Source: an uncultured Bacteroides sp. (GTDB taxonomy: Bacteria > Bacteroidota > Bacteroidia > Bacteroidales > Bacteroidaceae). Taken from it: a stretch of DNA of 64,000 nt. The DNA lies in contig CASFPE010000013.1 of the NCBI GenBank assembly GCA_949296575.1, forward strand, positions 96,428 to 160,427, in the 5' to 3' direction. Positions 1-10,387 of the stretch are shown here, one piece after another. The position numbers and the translations under genes were made by a program. The notes below the pieces were generated by a model, which was given only the letters and a program-made list of their open reading frames with translations, searched no databases and had not been told where the DNA came from. Every line of letters starts with the position of its first letter. The stretch's first letter is position 1.

Positions 1-3000
1 CGTTCACCGACGAGAAAGCCGTGCCGGGCACCACGTATGAATACATGATCGAAGGCAACAAGGAGTGCGCCAACGAAGAAGTGAAGACGCACGATTATAC
101 TTATGGTTTCTCCACCGCCACGGGCAACATCTATGGGCGCATCACGTATGACAGCGAGAGCGGCCAGGCAGTGTATGGCGCGGAGGTGCGGTTGGAAACC
201 ACGGCCAACATCATCGGGCAGAGCTATGCTTTCAATAATGATTACTTCTTGCAAGTGGACAATGCCGCTTTCTCTGATGAGACGGTGGACAGCCTTTCCT
301 TGCAGTTGTTCGTGAAGTTCAATGGAACGCCTTCATCGAAGATGTCGTTGCTGAAGAAAGAAGGCATGTATGAGGTGTATGCAGAGAACGGCAGGCTGTA
401 TTTCGACGCTGGCGGCCAAGTGCTGGAAGCGGGACGCACGGTGGAAGAACTCACGGCCACGAACAGCTTCATCCAACTGACGGCGGTATTGTCGAAAGAT
501 TCTCTCTTGATGTACACGGACACCACCTTGCTTGCAGGCACGCCGCGCACGGTCGGCACGTTGCCGGCATCCGGCAGCGCATTCACCATGGGCGAACACT
601 TGCAGGGCTATTTGGATGAGGTGCGCGTATGGCACAAGGCATTGACGAAAGAAAACATCCGCCTGACCTGCGACCGTTACTTGGCGGGCGACGAAGAAGG
701 GCTCATCGGTTACTGGAACTTCAATTATGCCACTGCCAAAGAATTTTACGACTTTGCGCACAAGGATTCCGAGTTTTACATGAACGACGGTAAAATCCGC
801 AGCTTGGCGAACCGGGATTTGTTCGTGGAAAATGCGAACTTGTCGGGCGAGGCCGACAACAATCCTTCGCTGAACCAGTTGAGCTATAAGGATTACACGG
901 ATGCGGACGGTGCTTACTACATCGCGGGCATCCCGTATGTGGGCAACGGAACGTTGTATCAAATCATCCCGCGCTTGGGGACGCACGAGTTCACGCCTAC
1001 CAAGACACAGGTGACGCTGAGCGCAGGAAGCGTGAACCACAGTGCCAACTTCGTGGACAATTCTTCGTTCCCGGTGAGCGGAACGATCACGTATTTCGGC
1101 GGCACCATCCCGGTGCAGGGCGTGTCGTTCTATGTGGACGGCGTGGTTTGCACGGATGCGCAGAAGAACATCATCACAAGCGATGCCCAGGGCCACTTTT
1201 CCATTTCCGTGCCGGTCGGCACGCATGAGGTGCGGGCTTCGTTGGCCAACCACGAATTCCTGAATGGAGGGCGCATTGTGGACTCTTACGGCAACGACAT
1301 CAATTACCAGGATGACCGTTACTCTACGGTAGAAATCAAGGACATCACCACGGTGCGCTACATCGGACGTGTGGCCGGAGGTACGATACAGCAGGATTAC
1401 CCGGTGGGACACTCCTTGTCCACCAACAACCTGGCTGAAGGCATCACCGTGCAGCTCACGTATGCCAACGCCGCCTACAAGCTGTACGACAGCAGCGAGG
1501 ATTCCGTGGTGACGGTTGCTCATTTCCAGCCTTCCAACTGGAAAGCCATCGGGAAACCGGCCAATGAAAATGAAGTGAGCTTCCGCAACAACATTGTGAC
1601 CATCACGCCGAATGCGGAGACCGGCGAGTTTGTGGCCGACCTTCCGCCGTTGGTCTACAATGTGAAGCTGAATGTGCCGGGCTACCAGAACATTGCGGGC
1701 AACAATTCGCAACTTAGTTTGGAGAGTGTGTTTGCCGTGCAGAGTGAATCCCATGAATATGTGGATTCCGTGGAAGTGAAGAACGAGTGGGTGACCACCC
1801 AGTACAGCGACACGGTGAAATACAACCACATGCAGCAGTTCATTGCACGCGTGAAACCGACCATCGGCGTGGAGCAGATGAACGGACGGGTGCCTTTGGC
1901 CTACTTTGGCGATGAGGAGACTTCATCCCTCAGCACGGAAGGCACGGTGGAAGTGCCGCTCTACAATGAAGAAACGGGTGCCTATACTTTGGGCTTGCCT
2001 TTGTTCACGCAAGGAAATCCTTACACATTGCGGGCTTCGGTGTACGAAGAATATGTGTACTACAACGCGAACGGCGACCCGATGGAAGACCGTGAGACGG
2101 ACAAAGTGCCGAGCCAAGACGCTACGGTCAGCTTCCAGACCACGATGAGCAGTTCCAATGATACGGAAGCCGTAACGGCAGATTCCACGGGTGTGGCGAC
2201 ATGGACCTTTACGGCGAATAAGGTGGATTTGACAACGGCTACGGCCAACATCAATGTGACGGCCACGGTGGGCGAGGAAGAAAGTGCCACCTCCATTGCA
2301 TGGACCAGCCCGTTTGATGTGAACAACAGGGTGTTGACAAAGGGTTCGGTGAGCCAAGGCAACAACTTCATCACCGCAGGTCCCGACAAATTGCTGGCCG
2401 TGTTGCGCGACCCTCCCGGAAGCAATTCCTATTCTTATTTGGAACAAGGTACGACCTTTACGGAAAGCACCAACTACACGGGAGGAATCATGCAGGATGG
2501 TGAGAACGTGATGGAAGTGAACGTAGGTACGGAACTGATAACCTTTACCGGCGTAGGTGCAGGAACCATCCAGTCCGTAGTAGCCAACAATGCGGCAACG
2601 GTCAACATCGACCACTCGGAAGAATGGACGGATTCGCAAACCAAGACTTCGACCACGACCATTAGTTCCACTTTCTCTACAAGTGACACGGAAGATTATG
2701 TGGGTGCGATGGCCGACTTGTTCATCGGTTATTCCACGAATCTGGCGTATGGCGTGGCCGATGCCATCACCTTGGTCAACAAGGACAAATATGATGCCAA
2801 CCCGTCTGCGTATGCGGTGACTTACCCGGATGCCACGAGCGAGGATTACGTGTTGGTGCAGACTACATCCTTGGAAGCCGGCACGCAATTCTCCACGATG
2901 TTTGCTTACACGCAATACCATATCGAGAACATCCTGCTTCCGGAAATGATAAGCCTTCGCAATGGTTTCCTGCACCAGCCGGGCGAGATGAGCGAAGAAC

Positions 3001-6000
3001 GCTTCCAAGCCGAGGCGAATGCTACGGGCGAACCGATTTATGTTTCCAAGTTGGCGCCGGAGGATGAAAATTATGCCAAGAGCAACATCGATGAAGTGTT
3101 CAAGGACGACCCCTTGTATTACACGAAGGAAGGGAACTCTGTGTTCGACGGACCGAGTTACAAGATCTACTTCCCAGCAGATGTTGAGGTGAAGAGCGAT
3201 ACCATCAACTACTTGAACCAGTCCATCGACAATTGGATTGCCCGCCTGTCCGACAACGAGAAGGCAAAAGTGGATGCCATCAACAGCGGCAACCCGTTGC
3301 AGAACTATTCCGTGCAGGCCGGTTCTTCCGTTGAATACGCAAAAGGCTTCTCCAATGTCAGCAATACCACCCATGAGTTTACCTTCATTGTCGGTTCCGG
3401 CATTGGCACGGATGTGGAATTTGCAGCCTTGGGTTCGGGAAGCGTCCTCAATATCCTTGAGAAGATTGCGACCACGCAAGGCGGAGCGGTGGAATCGGAA
3501 GAAGAAGCCACGACGACCGTCGGTTTTGTGTTGGCCGACAGCGGCAACGATTATTTCACGGTGGATGTATATAATGACTTGAGCGGCAACGAAGATGTGG
3601 GCTTCGATGACGTGGGCGACAAGGATTTGGACCTCTCTACCTTCATCTTCTATACCCGTGCGGGTGCCACCAGTTGCCCGTATGAGGACGAGGAAGTGAC
3701 GAAGTGGTACCAGCCCGGAACCGTCATCAGCGAGAAGACCATGCAAGTGGAAGTGCCGGAGATTGCGGTGGAGAACGCCTTCATCGAGAATGTGCCTTCA
3801 GGCGAACCGGCTTATGTGACGCTCTATTTGCGCAACAACTCGGCCATCAACCAAGATGGTTGGTACAACTTGATAATCGATGACCAGTCGAACCCGAACG
3901 GTGCCGAACTGATTATGGACGGTGCCCCCATCGGCAACGGACGTACGGTGCTTGTCCCGGCAGGCGAGACGTTGACCAAAACATTGACGGTGAAGAAAGG
4001 CCGGGAGATGAACTACGACAACCTGCAATTGGTGCTGGCATCGCAATGCCAAGGCGACCCCACGGCCAACTTCCCAGCTATTGCCGACACGGTATCGTTC
4101 AGCGTGCATTTCACGCCGAGTTGTTCGGACGTAAGGTTGGCGGCGCCTGCCGATAACTGGACGTACAACACGGAACTGCCTGTGGAAATCAGCGATCGCG
4201 ACACCGTGCATTACATGAATGTGGAGATTACGGACTTCAATGTCAATTACGACAATTTCAAGTCCATCCGCTTGATGTACAAGCCCAGCAGCGATTCAGA
4301 GGAAAATTGGGTGACGTTGATGAACTATTTCGCAGAGCAGGAGTATTATGACGAAGCGGTAGAAAACGGGTTGAATGCGGAAATGATCAGCGCCGAAGAC
4401 CAAGGGACCATTATTTATAAATGGTATTTGGACGACATGCCTGACCAGTCGTATGACCTGTGCGCCGTGTCCGTCTGCGATATTAATAATGTGGAAGTGG
4501 AAAGCTTCTCCGAAATCCATACCGGTGTGAAAGACATGTACCGTCCGCGCCTGTTCGGTTCGCCGCAACCGGCAAACGGCATTCTGACCATCGAAGATGA
4601 AGCAATGATTACGTTCAACGAAAGTATTGCCGCCGGTTACCTCACGGAGAACAACTTTGAAGTGACGGGAATTAAGAACGGAACGGAAACCAACCATTCC
4701 GTGGCGGTTGAGGTGGATGGCAATGACACCTTCGTCAGTGAACTGAACCGCAGCTTCCGTGCGAAAGACATCACCTTCGAAGCATGGGTGAAATTGCCGG
4801 AAGACCAGAATGCTACGTTCTTTGAACACGCGGAAGAAGGCGACACCTTGAGCTTCGGCATTACGTCGCAGCGTCAGTTGCGCGCCGTGGTCAATGGGGA
4901 AACCTACACGAGCAACGTGATTACGGAACAAAACTTCTTGAACAACTGGATTCACGTGGCCATGGTATTAGACCAGAACGAAGACGGCATGTCTGCCGGT
5001 TCGTTGGCCCTCTATTGCAATTATGTGGCTTATTTGGAGGTAGACGATGTGCCTGCTTATACCAGGACTTCTACTTACACACTGGCTCGTGGGCTGAAAG
5101 GGCAGATTCATAACATCCGCATCTGGACGGCTGCACGCACTTCAGGGCAGATACAGACGCAGAGCAATGAACTGTTGAGCGGCAACGAAGAAAACTTGTT
5201 GTCATACTATCCGATGGATGAGGCCAGAGGCACTGTGCTGACAGACAAGGCAAGAGGCTTGAACCTTGCCATGACAGGAGGCACTTGGATATTGCCGGAA
5301 GGCAGAAGCTTGGTATTGAACGGAACCAGTTCTTACCTGAAGCTGAACACTGGCAGTGCCGTAGCCCTCGATTTGGATAATGATTATACCATTGAATTGT
5401 GGTTCAAGGGAGATGCGTCCAACAGCAACGCGACCTTGCTGGCCAGCGGAAAGGCCGACGGCACGGATTGGGGCGGTTCTGAGAACCTGTTCTTCTTAGG
5501 ATTTGAAAACGGTGTCCTCACTTACCGCACCAACGGGCAAACGCTTTCGGGCGGCGGCAATTATTTGGACGACAATTGGCACCATGTAGCGGTGGCTGTG
5601 AACCGCATGACCGATCGTGCACAACTCTATGTGGATGGCGCATTGGTGGTTTACGCTCCGGCCACGGGCTATGGAAGGATTGCTTCGGCTTACGTCTATG
5701 CGGGTGTCACCCCGATAGCCGTGAACAGCCTGACCAATACTTACGTGGGTTATTTCAACGGAAGCTTGGACGATATCCGTTTCTGGGGCTTGTACAAGAA
5801 CGAAAATTCCGTGAAGGCAGGCATGTCGAACCGCTTGGACGGAACGGAAATGGGATTGCTTTCCTACTATCCGTTTGAAAAGCATGTCATCTACAGCGGC
5901 ATTCCTGAGGTGCAGTTCTCGTTGGCCGACGACAAGGTTCCTGCTTCGACGGCTTCGCCGAACGCCGATGCCATTGCGGTAATTGGGGAAATGGAATTTG

Positions 6001-8090
6001 CTTCCATCACGACATCCAACCGCGTGACGGTGGAAGATGCCTTCATGACTTCGGCCATTGCGCCGGTGAAAGACAAGGGCGGTGTGGTAGACTTGCTGTT
6101 CGACTTCGTGGTGAACGATGATGCGCTCATCATCACCTTGAAGGAAGATGCGGCGAAGATCGAAAAGACCACTGTGACCTTCACCGTGTCTGAGGTGCGC
6201 GACCTGAACGGCAACACCATTGCTTCGCCGATTACGTGGACGGCTTACATCGACCGCAACCAGTTGAAGTGGGGTGAGGATGAAATCAATCTGGTGAAAG
6301 ACGTGAACGAACCGTTGACCTTCACGATGGAAGCGGTGAACAAGGGCGGCTACACCGAAGATTACACCATCACCAACTATCCGACGTGGATGACGGTAGA
6401 GCCGTCGAGCGGCACGTTGACAGCCACCGCATCGGAAGAAATCGAGTTTACGGTAGATGAAAGCCTGAACATCGGCACTTACAATGAGGTGGTTTACCTG
6501 ACGAACGACGAAGGTGTGTCCGAACCGTTGAACATCACGCTGAAAGTGAATGGCATCCAGCCGGATTGGAGTGTGAATCCGGCCGATTACAAGTACAGCA
6601 TGAACGTTTACGGCATGATGAAGATCGACGGCCATTATTCGAACGACACGGAAGACATCCTAGCTGCGTTCGAGGACAATGAATGCGTGGGTGTCGCTAC
6701 GAATGAGTACATCCGTGTGAACGACACGTATTATGCACTGCTGACGGTTTACAGCAACAGCGGATCGCATGACAATTTGAACTTCAAGATGTGGGATGCT
6801 TCTACCGGGACCATCTATATCGCGTCGCCGGAATATCCGATTGCTTTCACGGCTGACAAGATTATCGGCACGCCGGTTGACCCGGTTGAGTTCACGAACC
6901 TTGATATGGTTCAGTTGGACATTGCATTGAACGACGGATGGACTTGGACTTCGTTCAACGTAAGCAACGAATCGATGGCCGACCTTTCTGAAACGCTTCG
7001 CTACAACCAATGGGCAACCGGCGACGAAGTGAAGCGCGAGGACGGCGGCGTGGCCACTTACGGCACGACCACCGGATGGCAAGGCGACCTGGCATCGTTC
7101 GACAACGAAGGCATGTTCCTGATACATTCTTCGTATGCACAGACGTTGAGCGTGATTGGCACGCCTGTTGACGTGGCCTCTCACGTGCTGGACATCCGCA
7201 GCGTGAACGACCATGGCGTGGCCATCTGGAACTATATCCCGTACTTGGCGCAAGTGAACCTGACGCTGAACGAAGCGTTGGCCGGATACGAAGCTTTGGA
7301 AGGCGATGTCATCAAGAGCCAGAGCGGGTTCGCGATGTACAATGGCAACTTGGGTTGGATTGGAAGCCTCACGTACATGCAGCCGGGACAAGGCTACATG
7401 TTGCAGCGGGTAGGCACCACCAATGCTACTTTGCAGTATCCTTCATCGATGACGCAAGGCAACCGCGTGGCACCGATCACCCGCTCTGCCGGCGCAGAGG
7501 TTGAGATGGCGGATTTGGGTTATGCCAACACGAACTACTCGCGCACCATGTCCATCGTCGCCACGGTGGAAGGCGTGGATGTGCAGGAAGGCGACCTTTT
7601 GAAGGTATATGTGGACGGAGAACTTCGTGGCGAATCGCCGATGATTTGCATGGGGGCGGACGATGAACCGTTGTTCTTCCTCTCCATCTCCGGCGACCGT
7701 GAAGAAAATGTGGATGTGACGGTGGAAAGAGACGGCGAAGTGGTGGCTTCGGCTGCCGGTGCGGCCACCTTCCAGTCCGATAAGGTGGAAGGCTCGTACA
7801 GCGACCCGAAGGTCATCCGTTTCATGGATGACAACACGGTTGTTTACCCGTCGCCGTTCACCAACGAACTGCATATCCGGAAGCAGGTGGATGAAGATGC
7901 GGAGGTACACGTGACGATCACCGACACGAAGGGCGCCGTTATCGCCTTGTTCGAGGATTGCAACGACCACGGCCAAGTGGACATCCACTGGACGACGGGC
8001 GCGGCAGCCTGCACGCCGGGCGTGTATGTGGTCAACATCCATGTAAATGGCGAGAACCATGATTATAAAGTAACCAAAATCAAATATTAA
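1..8090 (+). CDS. Giant LamG/BACON-type surface protein with T9SS sorting domain (5' end outside window)
   Basis: The reading frame is open through the left edge, so the true start lies upstream; about 2,690 residues are visible. Three LamG/concanavalin-like domains are recognisable (about nt 200-730, 4,700-5,200 and 5,310-5,880), each ending in the usual GYWNF or YYPxDE-like turn. They are separated by carboxypeptidase-regulatory-like beta domains, a BACON-like repeat (about nt 6,265-6,550) and a module with an AAFEDNECVGV motif near nt 6,660 that recurs in the next gene. The last 80 residues form a T9SS type A sorting domain (starts VYPSPFTNELHI, ends YKVTKIKY). Such proteins are exported by the type IX system and attached to or released from the outer surface. 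The ligand cannot be predicted. It is followed 6 bp later by the lipoprotein gene and probably shares its operon. Confidence 0.85.
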   Translation, partial: FTDEKAVPGTTYEYMIEGNKECANEEVKTHDYTYGFSTATGNIYGRITYDSESGQAVYGAEVRLETTANIIGQSYAFNNDYFLQVDNAAFSDETVDSLSLQLFVKFNGTPSSKMSLLKKEGMYEVYAENGRLYFDAGGQVLEAGRTVEELTATNSFIQLTAVLSKDSLLMYTDTTLLAGTPRTVGTLPASGSAFTMGEHLQGYLDEVRVWHKALTKENIRLTCDRYLAGDEEGLIGYWNFNYATAKEFYDFAHKDSEFYMNDGKIRSLANRDLFVENANLSGEADNNPSLNQLSYKDYTDADGAYYIAGIPYVGNGTLYQIIPRLGTHEFTPTKTQVTLSAGSVNHSANFVDNSSFPVSGTITYFGGTIPVQGVSFYVDGVVCTDAQKNIITSDAQGHFSISVPVGTHEVRASLANHEFLNGGRIVDSYGNDINYQDDRYSTVEIKDITTVRYIGRVAGGTIQQDYPVGHSLSTNNLAEGITVQLTYANAAYKLYDSSEDSVVTVAHFQPSNWKAIGKPANENEVSFRNNIVTITPNAETGEFVADLPPLVYNVKLNVPGYQNIAGNNSQLSLESVFAVQSESHEYVDSVEVKNEWVTTQYSDTVKYNHMQQFIARVKPTIGVEQMNGRVPLAYFGDEETSSLSTEGTVEVPLYNEETGAYTLGLPLFTQGNPYTLRASVYEEYVYYNANGDPMEDRETDKVPSQDATVSFQTTMSSSNDTEAVTADSTGVATWTFTANKVDLTTATANINVTATVGEEESATSIAWTSPFDVNNRVLTKGSVSQGNNFITAGPDKLLAVLRDPPGSNSYSYLEQGTTFTESTNYTGGIMQDGENVMEVNVGTELITFTGVGAGTIQSVVANNAATVNIDHSEEWTDSQTKTSTTTISSTFSTSDTEDYVGAMADLFIGYSTNLAYGVADAITLVNKDKYDANPSAYAVTYPDATSEDYVLVQTTSLEAGTQFSTMFAYTQYHIENILLPEMISLRNGFLHQPGEMSEERFQAEANATGEPIYVSKLAPEDENYAKSNIDEVFKDDPLYYTKEGNSVFDGPSYKIYFPADVEVKSDTINYLNQSIDNWIARLSDNEKAKVDAINSGNPLQNYSVQAGSSVEYAKGFSNVSNTTHEFTFIVGSGIGTDVEFAALGSGSVLNILEKIATTQGGAVESEEEATTTVGFVLADSGNDYFTVDVYNDLSGNEDVGFDDVGDKDLDLSTFIFYTRAGATSCPYEDEEVTKWYQPGTVISEKTMQVEVPEIAVENAFIENVPSGEPAYVTLYLRNNSAINQDGWYNLIIDDQSNPNGAELIMDGAPIGNGRTVLVPAGETLTKTLTVKKGREMNYDNLQLVLASQCQGDPTANFPAIADTVSFSVHFTPSCSDVRLAAPADNWTYNTELPVEISDRDTVHYMNVEITDFNVNYDNFKSIRLMYKPSSDSEENWVTLMNYFAEQEYYDEAVENGLNAEMISAEDQGTIIYKWYLDDMPDQSYDLCAVSVCDINNVEVESFSEIHTGVKDMYRPRLFGSPQPANGILTIEDEAMITFNESIAAGYLTENNFEVTGIKNGTETNHSVAVEVDGNDTFVSELNRSFRAKDITFEAWVKLPEDQNATFFEHAEEGDTLSFGITSQRQLRAVVNGETYTSNVITEQNFLNNWIHVAMVLDQNEDGMSAGSLALYCNYVAYLEVDDVPAYTRTSTYTLARGLKGQIHNIRIWTAARTSGQIQTQSNELLSGNEENLLSYYPMDEARGTVLTDKARGLNLAMTGGTWILPEGRSLVLNGTSSYLKLNTGSAVALDLDNDYTIELWFKGDASNSNATLLASGKADGTDWGGSENLFFLGFENGVLTYRTNGQTLSGGGNYLDDNWHHVAVAVNRMTDRAQLYVDGALVVYAPATGYGRIASAYVYAGVTPIAVNSLTNTYVGYFNGSLDDIRFWGLYKNENSVKAGMSNRLDGTEMGLLSYYPFEKHVIYSGIPEVQFSLADDKVPASTASPNADAIAVIGEMEFASITTSNRVTVEDAFMTSAIAPVKDKGGVVDLLFDFVVNDDALIITLKEDAAKIEKTTVTFTVSEVRDLNGNTIASPITWTAYIDRNQLKWGEDEINLVKDVNEPLTFTMEAVNKGGYTEDYTITNYPTWMTVEPSSGTLTATASEEIEFTVDESLNIGTYNEVVYLTNDEGVSEPLNITLKVNGIQPDWSVNPADYKYSMNVYGMMKIDGHYSNDTEDILAAFEDNECVGVATNEYIRVNDTYYALLTVYSNSGSHDNLNFKMWDASTGTIYIASPEYPIAFTADKIIGTPVDPVEFTNLDMVQLDIALNDGWTWTSFNVSNESMADLSETLRYNQWATGDEVKREDGGVATYGTTTGWQGDLASFDNEGMFLIHSSYAQTLSVIGTPVDVASHVLDIRSVNDHGVAIWNYIPYLAQVNLTLNEALAGYEALEGDVIKSQSGFAMYNGNLGWIGSLTYMQPGQGYMLQRVGTTNATLQYPSSMTQGNRVAPITRSAGAEVEMADLGYANTNYSRTMSIVATVEGVDVQEGDLLKVYVDGELRGESPMICMGADDEPLFFLSISGDREENVDVTVERDGEVVASAAGAATFQSDKVEGSYSDPKVIRFMDDNTVVYPSPFTNELHIRKQVDEDAEVHVTITDTKGAVIALFEDCNDHGQVDIHWTTGAAACTPGVYVVNIHVNGENHDYKVTKIKY

Positions 8091-8096
8091 ACGGAC

Positions 8097-8960
8097 ATGA
8101 AGTTGATAATGAAAGCAAAATATCTGTTTTCCGGCCTTGCCGCCCTTTTGCTGGCGGCAGGCTGCACGGAAGAAGACTGGACGGTAGGGTTTAACGGAGG
8201 AATCGAAGATCCGCAATGGGCAAAGGTGGCAGCAGTGCCTGCCACCGCCCCCACGGATTGGGTGAAACCGGACATGAACATCTATTCCGCCAGCATGACG
8301 GCTGTCGTCCGCATGTCGGATTATATCCAGCCTTCCATCGGCGCGAATGACCAGTTTGCCGCTTTCATCGGCACAGAATGCCGGGGCGTAGGGCAACAAA
8401 TCACGAGCGCAGCCGGGGAGACGGTTTACCTGATTCAGGTGAAAGGCGACCCCAGCGAGACGGATGCGGTGACGTTCCGCTACTATTGCGATGCCACCAA
8501 AGAACTGTTTTATACCACCGACGAGGTGGCATTTGAGTCGGACGCGCAATTGGGCAACGTGGAGACCCCGCAAGTGCTGGCATGGAAATCGGAGAGCGAC
8601 CTCCCTTATTACATGGATTTTGACGTGACAATGGATTTGAGCGCGTTCACCTTGGAGCCTGTCACGGCAAACGACCAAGTGGCTGCTTTCGTGGGCGACG
8701 AATGCCGGGGCTTGGCGATGGCAACAGACGAAGAAGGGAACTATGTGTTCCGCCTCCGCGCTTGGGCAAGGGCTGAGAATGAACAGTTCGCGTTGAAGTA
8801 TTTTTCCGCAGCATTGAAGAATGTGTACGTGTATGGCACGCAATATCCCTTGGAGCATGCCGGCAAGGAAACCGTGGCGATGGGCTTGGACCGGCGCGGC
8901 AATGTGGTGGCCTTGGAGAAGCCGGTGAACGTAGTTGATAACAAACAGAATGAAGATTGA
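8097..8960 (+). CDS. Lipoprotein with two copies of an AAF-ECxG module
   Basis: 287 residues. A lipoprotein signal peptide is clear: hydrophobic segment then LLAAGC, with the lipid-accepting Cys at residue 23. A start at residue 5 (nt 8,109) is equally possible. The mature part contains two copies of a module of about 95 residues, each with an ND-x-AAF-x(4)-ECRG motif (Cys near residues 95 and 202), followed by a strand rich in Tyr and Phe and a phrase like FESDAQLGNVETP. The same module occurs once in the preceding giant protein near nt 6,600-6,900. I do not recognise a named family. It lies between the T9SS protein and the OmpA protein, 6 bp after the former and overlapping the possible start of the latter, which suggests the three form one envelope complex (inference). 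Confidence 0.8.
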   Translation: MKLIMKAKYLFSGLAALLLAAGCTEEDWTVGFNGGIEDPQWAKVAAVPATAPTDWVKPDMNIYSASMTAVVRMSDYIQPSIGANDQFAAFIGTECRGVGQQITSAAGETVYLIQVKGDPSETDAVTFRYYCDATKELFYTTDEVAFESDAQLGNVETPQVLAWKSESDLPYYMDFDVTMDLSAFTLEPVTANDQVAAFVGDECRGLAMATDEEGNYVFRLRAWARAENEQFALKYFSAALKNVYVYGTQYPLEHAGKETVAMGLDRRGNVVALEKPVNVVDNKQNED

Positions 8961-8961
8961 C

Positions 8962-10116
8962 ATGGATATGAAACGAATGATGGTCATCCTCCTGTCCTTG
9001 GTTTGGGGGGCAGGGGCTTTTGCAGCAGCAAACGATGGCAAAGAAGAATACAGCATCTGGAACGACTTCCGGAACAATTGGTACATCGATGCGGGGGCGG
9101 GGGTGCAAACCCTCTTTACGCCGGACTTCGGCGGCTTGTCATTCGGCAAGCAGCTCACGCCGTCGTTCCATTTGGGCATCGGCAAATGGGTGAGTCCTTT
9201 CTGGGGATTCCATGTCTCGGCACAGGGATACAGCTTCAATGCTTGGCGCGGAACGGCGTTGGGCGACTTTGAGCCGTTCTCCCCGATGGGCAACGTGGAT
9301 GTCAACCCCGAGGAGCAGTTCCGTTACTACCTGCGTTACCTGGGCTTGCGTGCCGACTTCCGTTTCAGCCTGCTCAACATCATTGCGGGCAGGGAACGGG
9401 AAGGCAAGCTCTACGACTTGGTGCCTTACGTGGGTTTCGGCTACATGCATGCTTTCCCTTACCGGGGTACGACGAAGGAAAACCTGCTGACCGGGCATTT
9501 GGGCCTGCGCAACCGTTTCAGCGTGATTGACGCACTGGACGTGAACCTTGACGTGGAAGCCGGCGTGTCTGACAGCTACATGCACCCCGTGGATCGCAAA
9601 TATGCCGCCTCTTTGAGCGTGACGGCAGGGCTGACCTACCATTTCGGGCGCAAGGGATTCCGCCGTTCGGTGGTCAACATTCCGGTAGAGTCCGTGCGCT
9701 ACATCACGGACACCGTGTATGTGCGTGAGGTGGAAGTGCCGGGCAAAGACCGCATCATCGAGCGCGTGGTGGCAGGCCGCCGCGCCAACGTGGTGATGGC
9801 TTCCATCCGTTTCGACCTGAACGGTGCGGAGCCGCGCCCCGGGCAAGAGACGCAATTGGTGGAAGTGTCGCGTTTCCTGAACGCGAACCCGGACGCGCAA
9901 GTCGTGATAGAAGGCTATGCGGATGCCACTTCGGGGACGGACAAGTACAACAAGGAGTTGGGTAACAAGCGTGCGGGTGCTGTCCGCGATGCGCTTGTGA
10001 ATCGATATAAGGTGGATTCCGGGCAAATCGAGACAGTGGCCATCGGGGCCGATGAACAGCGTTATGCTGACGAGCCTTTGTGGAACTGCGTGGCGATTAT
10101 CCGGCTCGTCAAATAG
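8962..10116 (+). CDS. OmpA-family outer membrane protein
   Basis: About 384 residues. After a signal peptide (cleavage near GAFAAAND) comes a region with alternating strands consistent with an outer-membrane beta-barrel (about residues 35-235), then a short linker and a C-terminal OmpA-like peptidoglycan-binding domain (about residues 278-384). That domain carries the expected pattern: SIRFDLNGAEP, VVIEGYADATSGTDKYN and the KRAGAVRDAL helix. ATG codons at 8,950, 8,962 and 8,968 are in frame; 8,962 is chosen because it follows the upstream stop (8,958-8,960) by 1 bp and leaves a normal signal peptide. It is last in the operon and is followed by a strong terminator. It probably anchors the outer membrane, and perhaps its two operon partners, to the cell wall. 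Confidence 0.88.
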   Translation: MDMKRMMVILLSLVWGAGAFAAANDGKEEYSIWNDFRNNWYIDAGAGVQTLFTPDFGGLSFGKQLTPSFHLGIGKWVSPFWGFHVSAQGYSFNAWRGTALGDFEPFSPMGNVDVNPEEQFRYYLRYLGLRADFRFSLLNIIAGREREGKLYDLVPYVGFGYMHAFPYRGTTKENLLTGHLGLRNRFSVIDALDVNLDVEAGVSDSYMHPVDRKYAASLSVTAGLTYHFGRKGFRRSVVNIPVESVRYITDTVYVREVEVPGKDRIIERVVAGRRANVVMASIRFDLNGAEPRPGQETQLVEVSRFLNANPDAQVVIEGYADATSGTDKYNKELGNKRAGAVRDALVNRYKVDSGQIETVAIGADEQRYADEPLWNCVAIIRLVK

Positions 10117-10137
10117 TTTTGTCTTATGGTTAAGGGA

Positions 10138-10168
10138 GCGCGCCGGGTCATCCGGCGCGCTTTTTTTT
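10138..10168 (+). terminator. Intrinsic terminator of the surface-protein operon
   Basis: A perfect 9-bp GC stem (10,138-10,146 with 10,152-10,160), a 5-base loop and eight Ts. Confidence 0.93.
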
Positions 10169-10222
10169 GCATTTTCCGCCCGGCACTTGCGGGCAGGCGG
10201 AGCAATTCGACGGGTCAAAGCA

Positions 10223-10285
10223 GCGAGTTTGCCCGCATAAACTGTGAGTTTTTCGCGATAAACTGCGAGTTTATCCCGGAAAACC
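10223..10285 (+). repeat. Three tandem 21-bp repeats
   Basis: Three units begin at 10,223, 10,244 and 10,265, with consensus GYGAGTTT followed by a variable centre and AAACT in the first two. Because 21 is a multiple of 3, the forward frame reads as a heptapeptide repeat ([21 protein letters not shown]). That frame starts inside the terminator and has no credible start, so it is annotated as repeat DNA and not as a gene. Confidence 0.75.
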
Positions 10286-10387
10286 GGGCCAAGACTGCGG
10301 AAGAATGCGCGGGAAGCCTTGGCGGAATGCCCGGATTTTCCTTATCTTCGCAGGAAATATAACCATAGGAACGAAAGGAGGATTATC

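Noticed and set aside
333..1829. Long antisense ORF opposite the giant surface-protein gene (also 1,923-3,746, 5,496-6,635 and 7,443-9,305)
   Set aside because: They mirror the codon pattern of the real gene, have low-complexity His/Arg/Val-rich translations and no family features.
10126..10362. A 78-codon frame with heptapeptide repeats
   Set aside because: It begins inside the terminator hairpin; no start signal; better explained as 21-bp repeat DNA.
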